DNA from: Rugalucina vietnamica
Taxonomy: Eukaryota; Mollusca; Bivalvia; Lucinida; Lucinidae
NCBI GenBank assembly: GCA_964017185.1
Contig: OZ024874.1
Location: forward strand, 48,946,856-49,010,855
Reading direction: 5' to 3'
Length of the DNA stretch: 64,000 nt
The notes under the pieces were generated by a model. It saw only the letters and a program-made list of their open reading frames with translations, was not told the DNA's origin and did no database searches. Below are positions 21,456 through 31,242 of this stretch, in pieces. Position 1 is the stretch's first letter, and the number at the start of each line of letters is the position of its first letter. The position numbers and the translations under genes are program-made.

Positions 21456-22430
21456 CAAACCTACCAGAAAGCATACCCCACTACCAGATCAAATCATAAT
21501 AACCCCGATATGCATACCAACCTATGCAAATATATTGCAAATATTACCCTATCATACAACAGCAAATATACTACGTAAATATATTTGTATGCAGTCTGCA
21601 CATACGTTAGCAAACATGAATATTATATCTATATTTGACACCTGCAAACGTGGTCTCATTTTCGTATTTGCCACATGTTTGCATATGTTTGAAAGATAAA
21701 AATATCTCATTTCTGCAGCCTTTACATAGATATGCAAATCTAATTCAAGAATAATATGCGCGCATGTTTACATGATTCTGAATTGCGATTGGCATACTTA
21801 TATTTTTCTTATATTTGCTGCATGTACCATTCATGTTGAAAAATAGATATTTGAAATCAATTTACTGTACAATTTGAATTACATTAAACAAGTCATTTAA
21901 AAGGATTGCATTTGCATGGCAAATTTTTTATTTGATTTACATTTGCATAGCGTATTCAAAATGACTGCTCACGTTTTTATTTGCATTAGTCGGTAAATTG
22001 CTACATGCAGATTAGTATTCACATACGTAGTAAAGGTTAACATGAACGGGAAATAGCATGCTATGCAAATATTTGGTAAAACGTTTAAAGTAAACAATAA
22101 AATTTGACAAAATATTTACGTACTGCACGATAAGGGTTTGAATCTTATAATGCATTTAACATATGCACAGGTCGCACACAATTAAGTAAATGCGGCAAGC
22201 TAAATGTGCGCCACCATCCGTATACTTGTGTAAACACAGACATTTTCCATAGGCAAATGTAATGCGCATGAACTTCAAATGAAGTCAAATATGAAGCAAG
22301 CCTTAGTAAATTCTGGCATTTTAGTATGTTTGCAACACTTTTACTATGGTGCCTAAATCGACTTTTTCATGCAGTGATTTACGTCGGTTACAAATTGTGC
22401 CCATACAACAAACTACAGCGCCATCAAACA
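21456..22430. other. AT-rich dispersed-element DNA
   Basis: Words such as ATGCAAATATTTGGTAAA and the reverse complement of TTTAGCTTGCCGCATTTA (near 22190) link this stretch to the 166-bp array element. There is no gene. Confidence 0.5.
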
Positions 22431-22553
22431 TTTGTAAGAGTGATTGACCCTTGGAACGCTTTACCCGATCATGTAGTAATGGCACCCCCTCGGGCTGAGC
22501 TGCTTCATATCACGGCTAAATGTGTTTTGGAAAATAAACCCATAAAAGTTTAG
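22431..22553 (+). pseudogene. LINE ORF2 C-terminal fragment
   Basis: The frame reads FVRVIDPWNALPDHVVMAPP, which matches the conserved end of CR1/Jockey-group ORF2 proteins, where R-x-I-x-x-W-N-x-L-P precedes the C-terminus. The fragment is about 40 codons, with nothing recognisable upstream, so it is a dead 3' remnant. Confidence 0.6.
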
Positions 22554-22643
22554 TCCTTGGTGCTACTGTCTTGGACCAATGCCAAGCGACTACTACAAGA
22601 ATGCACCTAGCTTGACTTTGGTGTCGAGGATATGTGAGTTATA

Positions 22644-22879
22644 TGAGCAGTGTCGTGGGAAAACCAACAATGTGGTTTACGAACAGGTCTGACACAAACC
22701 GGCCTGTACAAACACAGAAAAGAGCTAGAAGCTTGAGATTTCGGATTTAAGTAGAAGAGGAATTGTACTATCCGAGTAGCGAAAACAAAGGCGCTGATCA
22801 GCTTCGCAGTTACCGCGAAGCTGATCTGCGTCTTTGTTTTCGCCTATGCAGATTGTTGGTTTTCCCATGAGGCGGCTCA
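22644..22879. mobile_element. MITE family A, copy A5 (best-preserved)
   Basis: It begins TGAGCAGTGTCGTGGGAAAA and ends TTTTCCCATGAGGCGGCTCA. The central GCTGATCAGCTTCGCAGTTA is followed by the inverted CGCGAAGCTGATC, giving a second inner palindrome. The copy is 236 bp and TA-rich at both flanks. Confidence 0.8.
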
Positions 22880-23038
22880 TATTTCAACTCCGTGACTTTC
22901 TTTAACTGCTGTGGCTTATCATTACTATGTTTAATTGTCTTTTTTTCTGCTTCTCGTGTTCTTCATCTTTGTTTTGATTAATGTTAGCCGGATGGCTGTC
23001 TTGTTGGAATAGAGCTTCATGTGTGATGTTAACATTCT

Positions 23039-23260
23039 GGGGCCAGTTGTTCAACATTAATGACGTCGTTATTTAACGATTCGCTAAAATTTCAAAAATG
23101 AATATTTCAAAATACACTGTAGAACACTGCAATGCAAAGGATTCTCACATTTTATCAACAAAAAATAACAGTGTATTTGCTTATGTAGTGGACATTTACA
23201 TAACGAGTTGAGGTCTTAACAATGACGTTTAGCTAACGAAGTTTTGAACAAATGAGCCCA
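23039..23260. mobile_element. MITE family C, copy C1
   Basis: It begins GGGGCCAGTTGTTCAACATT and ends GTTTTGAACAAATGAGCCC, matching the inverted termini of the copy at 34773. Subterminal GACGTCGTTA and ACGTTTAGCTAACGA words pair across the element. Confidence 0.7.
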
Positions 23261-23338
23261 GGTGATGTTTTTTTTTCTGAGTTAAGATTTTAAATTTGGT
23301 TGTATTAATTCCCTGACTTTCTATTCTGAATTTGTAAT

Positions 23339-23575
23339 TGAGCCGCGACACGAGTCAACCGGTCTTCGGGGTTTCCGAACAGGTCTGACACAAACCGGTC
23401 TCTATATGTACAGAAAATGGCTAGAAGCTTGAAATTTCGGATTTAGGAAGAAGACGAATCATACTATCCATGTAGCGAAAACAAAGGCGCTGATCAGCTG
23501 TGCAGTTATTGCACAGCTGATCTGCGCCTTTGTTTTCGCAAAGGCAATCATCCGGTTTTCTCATGACGCTGCTCC
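23339..23575. mobile_element. MITE family A, copy A6
   Basis: It begins TGAGCCGCGACACGAG and ends CATGACGCTGCTC. The middle holds GGCGCTGATCAGCTGTGCAG followed by its near-inverse TTGCACAGCTGATCTGCGCC. Confidence 0.8.
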
Positions 23576-24126
23576 TATATGTTATTGCTGTTATACATAG
23601 ACTATTTTTATGTTAAGCGCATTGGCAAAGCTTTGTGTGTCAGCTTTGAAAATGAAACCTGTATGTTAGGTAGCATCACTTTGGAACCATTCAAGTGTAA
23701 GTAAGTAAGTATGTAAGTATAGAACTGATAGGTTATTGCTTTATTTCAAGGGGTAGCCCAATTGGCTAGACCAATTTTCCTTGGAACGCTCAACAGTCAT
23801 GCGTATATAACGAGATATTCATTTTTTCAGGTCATTGTCAGTTACTTTATTTTTTTTTTTTTTCAGTAAACATCCAAACATGCTCAAACCATGCTCATCT
23901 AAAAACACATCATGTTAATGTTTATATGTTACATGTTATCATTACTTCAGAGATTTTTGTTTGTATTTCTTTACAATGACCGTATTCAACTATTGTATGG
24001 CCGAATGGTAGTCATCTATCCAATTATGCATCAGAAAACAAGTCCATGAAAAGTATACCCCCTTAAACCCCACTTTTATATAGCAAAAAAAAATGGGATT
24101 TGCAAGTGTACACTTGTCCTATTTTT
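23576..24126. other. Non-coding
   Basis: It contains a (GTAA)n-like patch at about 23698-23720 and a T run near 23850. A segment near 24045-24125 (AGTATACCCCCTTAAACCCC) recurs near 57235 and, inverted, near 60830-60900. Confidence 0.5.
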
Positions 24127-24250
24127 TAGCTCACCTGAGCCGAAGGCTCACAAGGTGAGCTTATAGGATGGCCATGATCCGGCGTCCGTCCGTCCGTCGT
24201 CCGTCGTCCACAATTTCAAAGATCTTCTTCTCTGAAATCGCTATTATTAT
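24127..24250. mobile_element. Interspersed repeat family F, terminal fragment F1
   Basis: TAGCTCACCTGAGCCGAAGG, an inverted GGCTCACAAGGTGAGC and a run of CCGTCCGTCG words form the characteristic end of this family, also seen at 39041 and, reversed, near 58960. Only the end is recognisable here. Confidence 0.65.
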
Positions 24251-24417
24251 AATAATCAAGTCATATTTTCAAGCGATGTGAAAGTGAGATATTTTAGTTT
24301 TTCATTTGCCTTAACTTAATACCAATGATTAGAAAAATGATTTATTTTGATCAAACAATCATTAGAAATTAGCATTACATGTCAGTATGAACACTTTTCA
24401 AAGACAACTATATATCT

Positions 24418-24728
24418 TATACCTCATGAATATTTATTGGCTGAGTGTGGATTTTGATTGGTCCACAGCAGGTCACGTGGAGTGTGATATTCTGTCATTT
24501 CCTATGGTCATCGTAACCTCTGAAGTCATATCCTCCTAAAAGCGCAGCTGCATATGTAGTCACATGCGTTTATTATACCTCATAAATATTCATTGGCTGA
24601 GTGTGGATTTTGGTTGGTCCAGAGCAGGTCACGCGGAGGGTGCTATTCTGTCATGTCGCATGATCATATTACCCTCTGACGTCATATCCACCTAAATGTG
24701 TTGCACGTGTAGTCGCATGCGTTTGTCA
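24418..24728. repeat. Direct duplication, two 156-bp units
   Basis: ACCTCATGAATATTTATTGG at 24421 and ACCTCATAAATATTCATTGG at 24577 start two units of the same length. Both carry GGCTGAGTGTGGATTTTG and end near TCACATGCGTTT or TCGCATGCGTTT. Confidence 0.8.
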
Positions 24729-24777
24729 TGTGGCATGTCGCTAATTTGTTTCAAAAGTGGTTCGGTATAATAAAACA

Positions 24778-24915
24778 ATTGTTGTCCTTGAGTGAGGGTG
24801 ACATGACGATTTATTCACCCTCGACAGGTCATATTGCCCTCGGGCATCGCCCTCCGGCAATATTACCTGCCTCGGGTGAACAAATCGTCATGTCACCCTC
24901 ACTCAAGGGCAACAA
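24778..24915. repeat. Foldback with about 65-bp imperfect arms
   Basis: TTGAGTGAGGGTGACATGACG on the left is mirrored by CGTCATGTCACCCTCACTCAA on the right. The centre is CCCTCGGGCATCGCCCTCCGG. The left arm plus the preceding GTGGTTCGGTATA segment recurs as a direct partial copy at about 24930-25040. Confidence 0.85.
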
Positions 24916-25029
24916 TTGTATATTGTCATATAGCATGTCCCTTGTTTCAAAAACGGTTCGGTATATACAAACAACTGCTGCCCTTGAGTGAGGGTGACAT
25001 TTATTCAACCTCGACAGGTCATATTGACA

Positions 25030-25420
25030 GGTCATATGTCAAGCTATTTTGGCCCAATATACCTCTAACTTTAAATCACAACAATATCAGCCTTCCAGCT
25101 CGTTTAAAACCTAGACCTACTGGCTGTATATTAACAGTAAGTAGACTACTATCATGTGATTTTCATATAGCTAGGTTACACATAGAGACCCTTAGAAAAG
25201 AATACATGTACATGTACATTGTGTTATCAAGTCGGCTCAAAGCCCGTCTCTACATGTAACCCACCAATGGTTCCTCTTCAGGTCTCGAGCACAAACTGAA
25301 CTGTAAACAGACACACATATTTAATACTCCTGGACACGTGCAAAATCCGGTTTGATCCGTTTAAATGGACTGGTCAATTCAAAATTATGAGTGTAAATCA
25401 GGAGAGGTATCACAAAACCG
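25030..25420. repeat. Interspersed repeat family E, copy 2
   Basis: Matches 11565-11750 and 11938-12110 in order. Only about 20 bp here (around CGGCTCAAAGCCCGTC) stands in for the 190-bp MITE present in copy 1. Confidence 0.7.
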
Positions 25421-26740
25421 TACAAGTCGAATTAAGTCGGAAATTTTAGCAATGTCACTTGACGAATATCAAATTATGAATTTTTAAGGATACTTAAACG
25501 GGAACGAAGGTAAAAAAACAGATGGTTGGTCAAAACTAATGCATTAGATAGTTAAAAACACCTGATGCCGCAACGAAAATAGAATCTACAATTGGTACAG
25601 CAAAGTGTAAAGACGCTATAAAGATTCTTAGACGTAAAAACTAAAAAGAAACAAAAACATCTCTGACTTTCAGAGCACCTAATACTATTCCTCGAAATTC
25701 AATACAGGGAATAGAAAACGTTTACTTGGACTGGCAAAACAAGAACCTGAATGGACACCTAAACTCCAACTTAAACAGTTTTATTTGTAGTCTCCGAAAT
25801 TCTATGTTCCCGCTTTAAGCTTTATAGTATGAACAGGTACTTGCTGGCGAATTCAAGAACTTATAATATGCTTAGTCAGTGAAAATATATGTAAAATCCC
25901 ATTGGCATTTAAATCGCTAAAGCTTAAGCTTCAATACCTCTTGGTAGTTTGGAATTAAAATTACCAGTCATATAAATGTGAAGAAAACCTAACATTTCCC
26001 ACAAAAACAGATTGAAATATCGCATGTGATTTTGCCATACACCGATTATCGTTCTTATTTTAAATGAGAGGGGGTAATCTAAAAAAAATGAATATTTGAC
26101 TTGTTATTTCTCGAGACTGTGGATGAATTTAAAAATAAAATCGGATTTTTGTCACCGGCAACATCTTCTACCAGAAAGCGCTATTAATCAAAGCGCCGAA
26201 TTTTTCATTTATTGGGTAATTACAAAAATGATGTTTTACGAAAAAGGCCAATAACTCTGATAGTTGGTGGAGTTTCTCTTCAAAAATACTTCGGTTCGGT
26301 TCGGCGACACGGACACAGAATTTTGAAAGAGAAGTTTTTTTCTATTATTTTTCGAATTTTCCATTGTTTTTGTTTGTAAAACTTCCCGACTTTAGGTCAA
26401 GAAAAGTCAAGAAGTTTGGGACCTGCAATTTCTCATTGTTGGTCGCTGTTTTCCCCCAAATTAAGAGTCTAAGCATCGATTTTCTTAGTCGTGCGATTCG
26501 CGCCAAAACGATTCGTACTTTACTTGAAAATTTCTTTTCTTGAAACTTTTTGGCCTGAGAGCTGACAAGCTTTTGGACCAGAATTTGTTCAAGCTTCATT
26601 GACAGTGACATTGAACGGCTCTAGCAGGGCTGCAACGATCTGTCATAAAATTTAAAGAATCTGAATAGTTTTTCTGGTTTGACCTTCCCCCACCCACTTT
26701 TTTTCATATAGTGATCGAAGGTCTTTTTGTTTAATCATTT
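25421..26740. other. Non-coding; lower part may be the CR1 5' UTR
   Basis: No exon is supported. The stretch just before 26753 may be the 5' UTR of the LINE, but its 5' boundary is not visible. Confidence 0.45.
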
Positions 26741-26752
26741 GAATTGGAACTC

Positions 26753-29700
26753 ATGGCTTCAGGTTTTGTCGGTCCAACTGTGGGGCGGTTGACTTGTCGG
26801 GGTGGAAAAGAGCTGGTATGTTGTTTCCATACACCGAAGTCTTGTCCGCTGCTCCTCAGGTTGGCTTTGTTGTTGGTTTTCGGGCTCTGTGTTTGGAAGT
26901 GGACAGCATCAGGAGATATTTTAGATGCGAACCAGGACTGTAGTATAGGATTTGGTAAATCAGTTGGTGGAATTGCTCAGAGCTTGGCTCTCACAAGGAA
27001 AATTGGTAACCGAAGAGGCTCCGAAGGATTACGCAGTTTCAATCCTTCAAAGGGAACAAACTTGTTGATTCTTATTATTTTGGCTGGAGATATAGAAATG
27101 AACCCAGGCCCCAGGTTCCAGTGCCGCACGTGCAAGAAGTATTGTAAGGCGGCCGAGAAAGCAGTTAAATGTGAAGATTGCGAGAAACGCTTCCATGCGT
27201 CTTGCGTAAATCTTGGTCCCGTTGAGTTACAAAAGATTGAGTCGGGTAATGATTCTTGGTATTGTTCAAACTGCAAAGCTGAGTGCAGCCTATGCAGTGG
27301 TGCTGTTTTGAATTCCCATAAGGCTGTCCAGTGTGACAAATGTGAAATGTGGGTGCACAATAACTGTTCTTTTATGTCAGACTCGGAGTATGAAACGATG
27401 CAAAACTCAAACTGTACATGGATTTGCCCAAAATGTGACTTTTTCAATTTCTCAGACTCTTTTTTCAATGAACAGTTTAACTTGGAAAGTGAAAATAGGT
27501 TTGACCTACTTGCAAGAGGTCATGAAAACAAGTCCACTGAAACCTTGAATAGCAAAAACAGTTTTATTAGTGGTCTGAAATTTTCCAGTATCAACATAAA
27601 CAGTATAAGAGGAAAAAAACTTGAGTTGTTGGCCTTCATTGATTTTCATCAATCGCAGATTTTGGCGATTCAGGAAACAAAAATTGACAATTCCATATTA
27701 ACGTCTGAATTATTTCCGGAATCTTTTCCATACAGCGTGTACAGAAAGGATAGAACCTTACATGGTGGTGGTGTTATGCTTCTTGTACACAAGGACATCC
27801 CACACATGCCCCTCACAGAATTGGACAATGACTCAGAGTCAGTTTGGGTCAAACTTTTTGTAAATAAGAAAACTCACTTTGTGGCTAGCTGGTATCGACC
27901 ACCTGTCGATGGTCATTTACCAGTATCGGACAATGGAAATGACTTATTGAATTCACTGGAAAAGTTTGACAATTTATTTAGAGAACAGCTTGACAAAATC
28001 AAAAATATTAATAAAGGCAACAAACCCCCCTTAATTCATGTTTTAGGTGATTTTAACTTTAGAGATATTGTATGGCCGGACAGACTCAGCAAATCTGGGT
28101 CATCATTGAGTCAGACGGAGGGTCAGATTTTGATAGATATCATGAATGACCATGGTCTGGAACAATTAGTCAATTTCCCCACCACAGAAAGAAATACTTT
28201 GGACTTAATTTTGACCTCTCTTCCTGGTCAGTTTGTAGACATTCATTCCCCGGATAAGCTCAGCGATCATGACATTGTTTCTGGCACATTGAAAATTGCT
28301 ATCCCCCCTATAAAGAAACCTAGGAGAAAAGTGTATCGTTATCAGAAAGGTGATTATGAATCTATGAGAGCAGAAACACTTAAATTTGCAAAGGAAAGAT
28401 ACTTCAACGGTTACTCAGATACTCGGTCGGTCCAGGAAAATTTCAATCTCATTACATCGTTTATTCAGGAATCGGCAGATAAACATATCCCCTCAAAAAC
28501 TAGTCGCTCAGTTTCCTCTGTCCCTTGGATAACACCTGAAATAAGAAGGAAGATTCGCAGAAAAAATGCAACTCATGCAAAAGCTAAAAAGACTGGTAGT
28601 GCAAAATTTAGATCTAAATTTGAATCTTTACGGAAAGAGATCAAAGCTGATATCAGGAAGCAGCATGATCTTTATGTGAACAACTTGGTAGGAGATGTTA
28701 AGGCTAATCCTAGAGATTTTTACAGGTACATAAACAGTCAGAAAAAAGATACCCAAGGTATTCCCCCGTTGAAAAAGAGAAATGGAAGTGGAATAGCTCA
28801 ATCTGAATTTGAGAAGGCGGAAGAATTTAATGGTCAGTTCTCGGATGTTTTCACTAAAAGTGAATACAAACAGGTCCCTCTTTTGGATAGATCTGCCCCA
28901 TTCATGCATGATATTGTGGTCACAAAGGAAGGGGTGACCAAACTTCTCAAAGGTCTAAACCCGTCTAAAGCCTTAGGGCCTGATGAGCTTCATCCCAGAG
29001 TCCTAAAGGAACTGGCTATGGAATTAGGGCCGGTATTCGCCCATCTCTTCCAGCAGTCAATTGATACAGGTGAAATTCCTAAAGAATGGTCTCTTGCTAA
29101 TATTTGCCCCCTGTTTAAGAAGGGTGACAGGTCACTTGCCCGCAATTACCGCCCTGTTTCTTTGACATGCATTCCTTGTAAGCTTCTTGAACATATTGTA
29201 TGCTCAAATATTATGGCCCATCTTGATGAACATGAACTCCTGTCGGACAGGCAACACGCATTTAGGAAATGGCATAGCTGTGAAACTCAGTTGACTACAG
29301 TGATAAATGACTGGGCCAAAATCTTAGACAAAAAAGGCCAGGTCGACACTTTTATACTCGATTTTGAAAAGGCTTTCGATACTCCTCCCCATGAACTCCT
29401 TAAAAGCAAATTGTTCAGCTATGGAATAGGTGGAACAACACTGAATTGGATAAATGCTTTCCTTTGTTTCAGACAACAAAGGGTAGTGGTTAATGGTATT
29501 AAATCGGATTGGGCTCCAGTTGTGTCGGGTGTCCCTCAGGGCACCGTTCTCGGCCCCTTGCTGTTTTCCTTGTATATAAATGACATCTCAGCAGACATCG
29601 AGTCTGAAATAAGACTCTTTGCTGATGATTGTGTTTGCTATCGTGAAATCAAGAATGAAGAGGATACATTGAAACTTCAAAGAGACATTGATCGCCTAGG

Positions 29701-30439
29701 CAGTTGGGCTAGAAAATGGGGAATGAGATTTCAACCCGTCAAATGCAACATGATGCAGCTGACAAATAAACGGTCTAGTAAGATACAGGCTAACTACACC
29801 CTTGAGGGCACTTTACTGGAAAACGTTGAAAGCATAAAATACCTGGGTGTAACTATCACAAATGATTTGAAATGGAATACTCATATTTCCAATGTTTGTA
29901 CAAAGGCTAACAGAACTCTCGGATTCTTGAGGAGAAATTTGTATTCTTGTCCCCCAGATGTGAAAGAAGCAGCTTATAAAGGACTGGTGCGGCCGGTCTT
30001 GGAATATGGAAGCTCAGTTTGGGACCCTCACACTCATGGCCTCCAGGAAGAACTGGAAAAGGTCCAAAATCGTGCGGCAAGGTTTGTGACGGGAAATTAT
30101 GTTTTTGAAACTGGGAGCATGACTGGCATTTTAGGTCAACTGAAATGGGAATCTCTTAAGAAAAGGAGGAAGGATAGTAGACTTATATTGCTATACAAAG
30201 GTCTAAAGGGTAAAGCCAGAATACCCACAGATGACCTTATCCCAAAGAATAGGCGTTGTAGAAATCAACACTCTTTGGCTTTTCAGATACCTTCAGCTAG
30301 CAAAGAAGCGTACAAAAGTAGTTTCTTTCCACAGACTATCAGGGACTGGAATGACCTCCCTGATTCACTTGTCTCCTCTGCTGAAATGTCTGATGACTGT
30401 GTGTCCAAGTTCGCTTCACTCGTGCGTTCAAGGGACTAA
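26753..30439 (+). CDS. CR1-like LINE ORF2 with leader, 2A-like motif, PHD fingers, endonuclease, RT
   Basis: A polyprotein of 1,228 aa from the ATG at 26753; the frame also opens nine bases earlier at a TTG. Domains in order: hydrophobic leader at about 32-49, a second hydrophobic run (LLILIILAG), 2A-like GDIEMNPGP at 112-120, two Cys/His fingers of PHD type (about 124-174 and 178-228), then APE endonuclease (SININ, QETKID, WYRPP, GDFNF, TLDLIL, SDHD). The RT follows, with YRPVSLT, FILDFEKAFD, GVPQGTVLGP and FADD at 29618-29629. The end has the RDWNDLP motif typical of CR1-group proteins. No frameshift or stop interrupts it. It copies its own RNA by target-primed reverse transcription. CR1 rests on the PHD fingers and RT motifs, and an RT tree would settle it. 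Confidence 0.93.
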   Translation: MASGFVGPTVGRLTCRGGKELVCCFHTPKSCPLLLRLALLLVFGLCVWKWTASGDILDANQDCSIGFGKSVGGIAQSLALTRKIGNRRGSEGLRSFNPSKGTNLLILIILAGDIEMNPGPRFQCRTCKKYCKAAEKAVKCEDCEKRFHASCVNLGPVELQKIESGNDSWYCSNCKAECSLCSGAVLNSHKAVQCDKCEMWVHNNCSFMSDSEYETMQNSNCTWICPKCDFFNFSDSFFNEQFNLESENRFDLLARGHENKSTETLNSKNSFISGLKFSSININSIRGKKLELLAFIDFHQSQILAIQETKIDNSILTSELFPESFPYSVYRKDRTLHGGGVMLLVHKDIPHMPLTELDNDSESVWVKLFVNKKTHFVASWYRPPVDGHLPVSDNGNDLLNSLEKFDNLFREQLDKIKNINKGNKPPLIHVLGDFNFRDIVWPDRLSKSGSSLSQTEGQILIDIMNDHGLEQLVNFPTTERNTLDLILTSLPGQFVDIHSPDKLSDHDIVSGTLKIAIPPIKKPRRKVYRYQKGDYESMRAETLKFAKERYFNGYSDTRSVQENFNLITSFIQESADKHIPSKTSRSVSSVPWITPEIRRKIRRKNATHAKAKKTGSAKFRSKFESLRKEIKADIRKQHDLYVNNLVGDVKANPRDFYRYINSQKKDTQGIPPLKKRNGSGIAQSEFEKAEEFNGQFSDVFTKSEYKQVPLLDRSAPFMHDIVVTKEGVTKLLKGLNPSKALGPDELHPRVLKELAMELGPVFAHLFQQSIDTGEIPKEWSLANICPLFKKGDRSLARNYRPVSLTCIPCKLLEHIVCSNIMAHLDEHELLSDRQHAFRKWHSCETQLTTVINDWAKILDKKGQVDTFILDFEKAFDTPPHELLKSKLFSYGIGGTTLNWINAFLCFRQQRVVVNGIKSDWAPVVSGVPQGTVLGPLLFSLYINDISADIESEIRLFADDCVCYREIKNEEDTLKLQRDIDRLGSWARKWGMRFQPVKCNMMQLTNKRSSKIQANYTLEGTLLENVESIKYLGVTITNDLKWNTHISNVCTKANRTLGFLRRNLYSCPPDVKEAAYKGLVRPVLEYGSSVWDPHTHGLQEELEKVQNRAARFVTGNYVFETGSMTGILGQLKWESLKKRRKDSRLILLYKGLKGKARIPTDDLIPKNRRCRNQHSLAFQIPSASKEAYKSSFFPQTIRDWNDLPDSLVSSAEMSDDCVSKFASLVRSRD
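27086..27112 (+). other. 2A-like ribosome-skipping motif
   Basis: The codons read GDIEMNPGP, matching the D-[V/I]-E-x-N-P-G-P consensus of 2A oligopeptides. The preceding residues are hydrophobic, as in other LINE 2A sequences. In known 2As the Gly-Pro bond is not formed and translation resumes at Pro. Activity here is inferred, not shown. Confidence 0.75.
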
Positions 30440-31024
30440 TTTTCCCCCCATCCGAACCCCCTGGTGAAATAATGTCATTTGGCGTGTCACCAGTAAACTA
30501 TTCAGATTCACAGTAAGGAAGAAACTGACTTTACAAATCAAATAAAAAGGCCCATCTTAGGCTAGCACCAGACTATGGCAGTATTCGTGCTCGTCAAAGT
30601 TACTGTCTAAACGGTTTCCTCTGAGTATATATGCAACATAAAGAAATAGTGCTCAAGAAATGGTACCATAAGCAAACAACATAAAGCTTGACTTAGATAT
30701 AGGACATCACTGAAATGTCAGTTACTAAGGCAAACCTAGCTTACTTTTGGTTTAAACATATTTATTTCCAAATTTTGTACAGACACAATACAAAAACATG
30801 CAATTAACGACAGGATCAGAACGAAAGCGTAAACGCTTATTTAGTTCTTTTCCTAAGCATTGTAAACAATGAAGGTTGCAATTTGTTTTGGATAGTCTAC
30901 AAGTATTGCTGATAAAGTTTTGAAAATTAAGAAAATAAATATTATGTACTTAGACTCTTTAAGAAAATAACTTCCAAAAATTTACATAATGGAAAATATG
31001 CAACAAGATTTATAAGTGAAGTAA

Positions 31025-31026
<2 letters not shown>
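30440..31026. other. CR1 3' UTR and non-coding spacer
   Basis: The first 80 bp include CACCAGTAAACTATTCAGATTCA, which resembles the ATTCA-type end of CR1 elements, so the LINE probably ends near 30510-30520. The rest has no recognised feature. Confidence 0.45.

Positions 31027-31085
<59 letters not shown>
31027..31085. repeat. (GA)n microsatellite
   Basis: About 29 tandem AG units. Confidence 0.9.
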
Positions 31086-31088
<3 letters not shown>

Positions 31089-31242
31089 GACCCCCGGAGC
31101 AGCAGCAAAGAAGACTGTATGTAATGGGTTGGAACTCTTAATTGAAAATATTCATGGTGAATTTGGTACACACAACATCAAATGCAATCAAATGCACTAA
31201 TTCATATATGACAAACGCGCTTTTTCAGCTGAATGAACTAAT

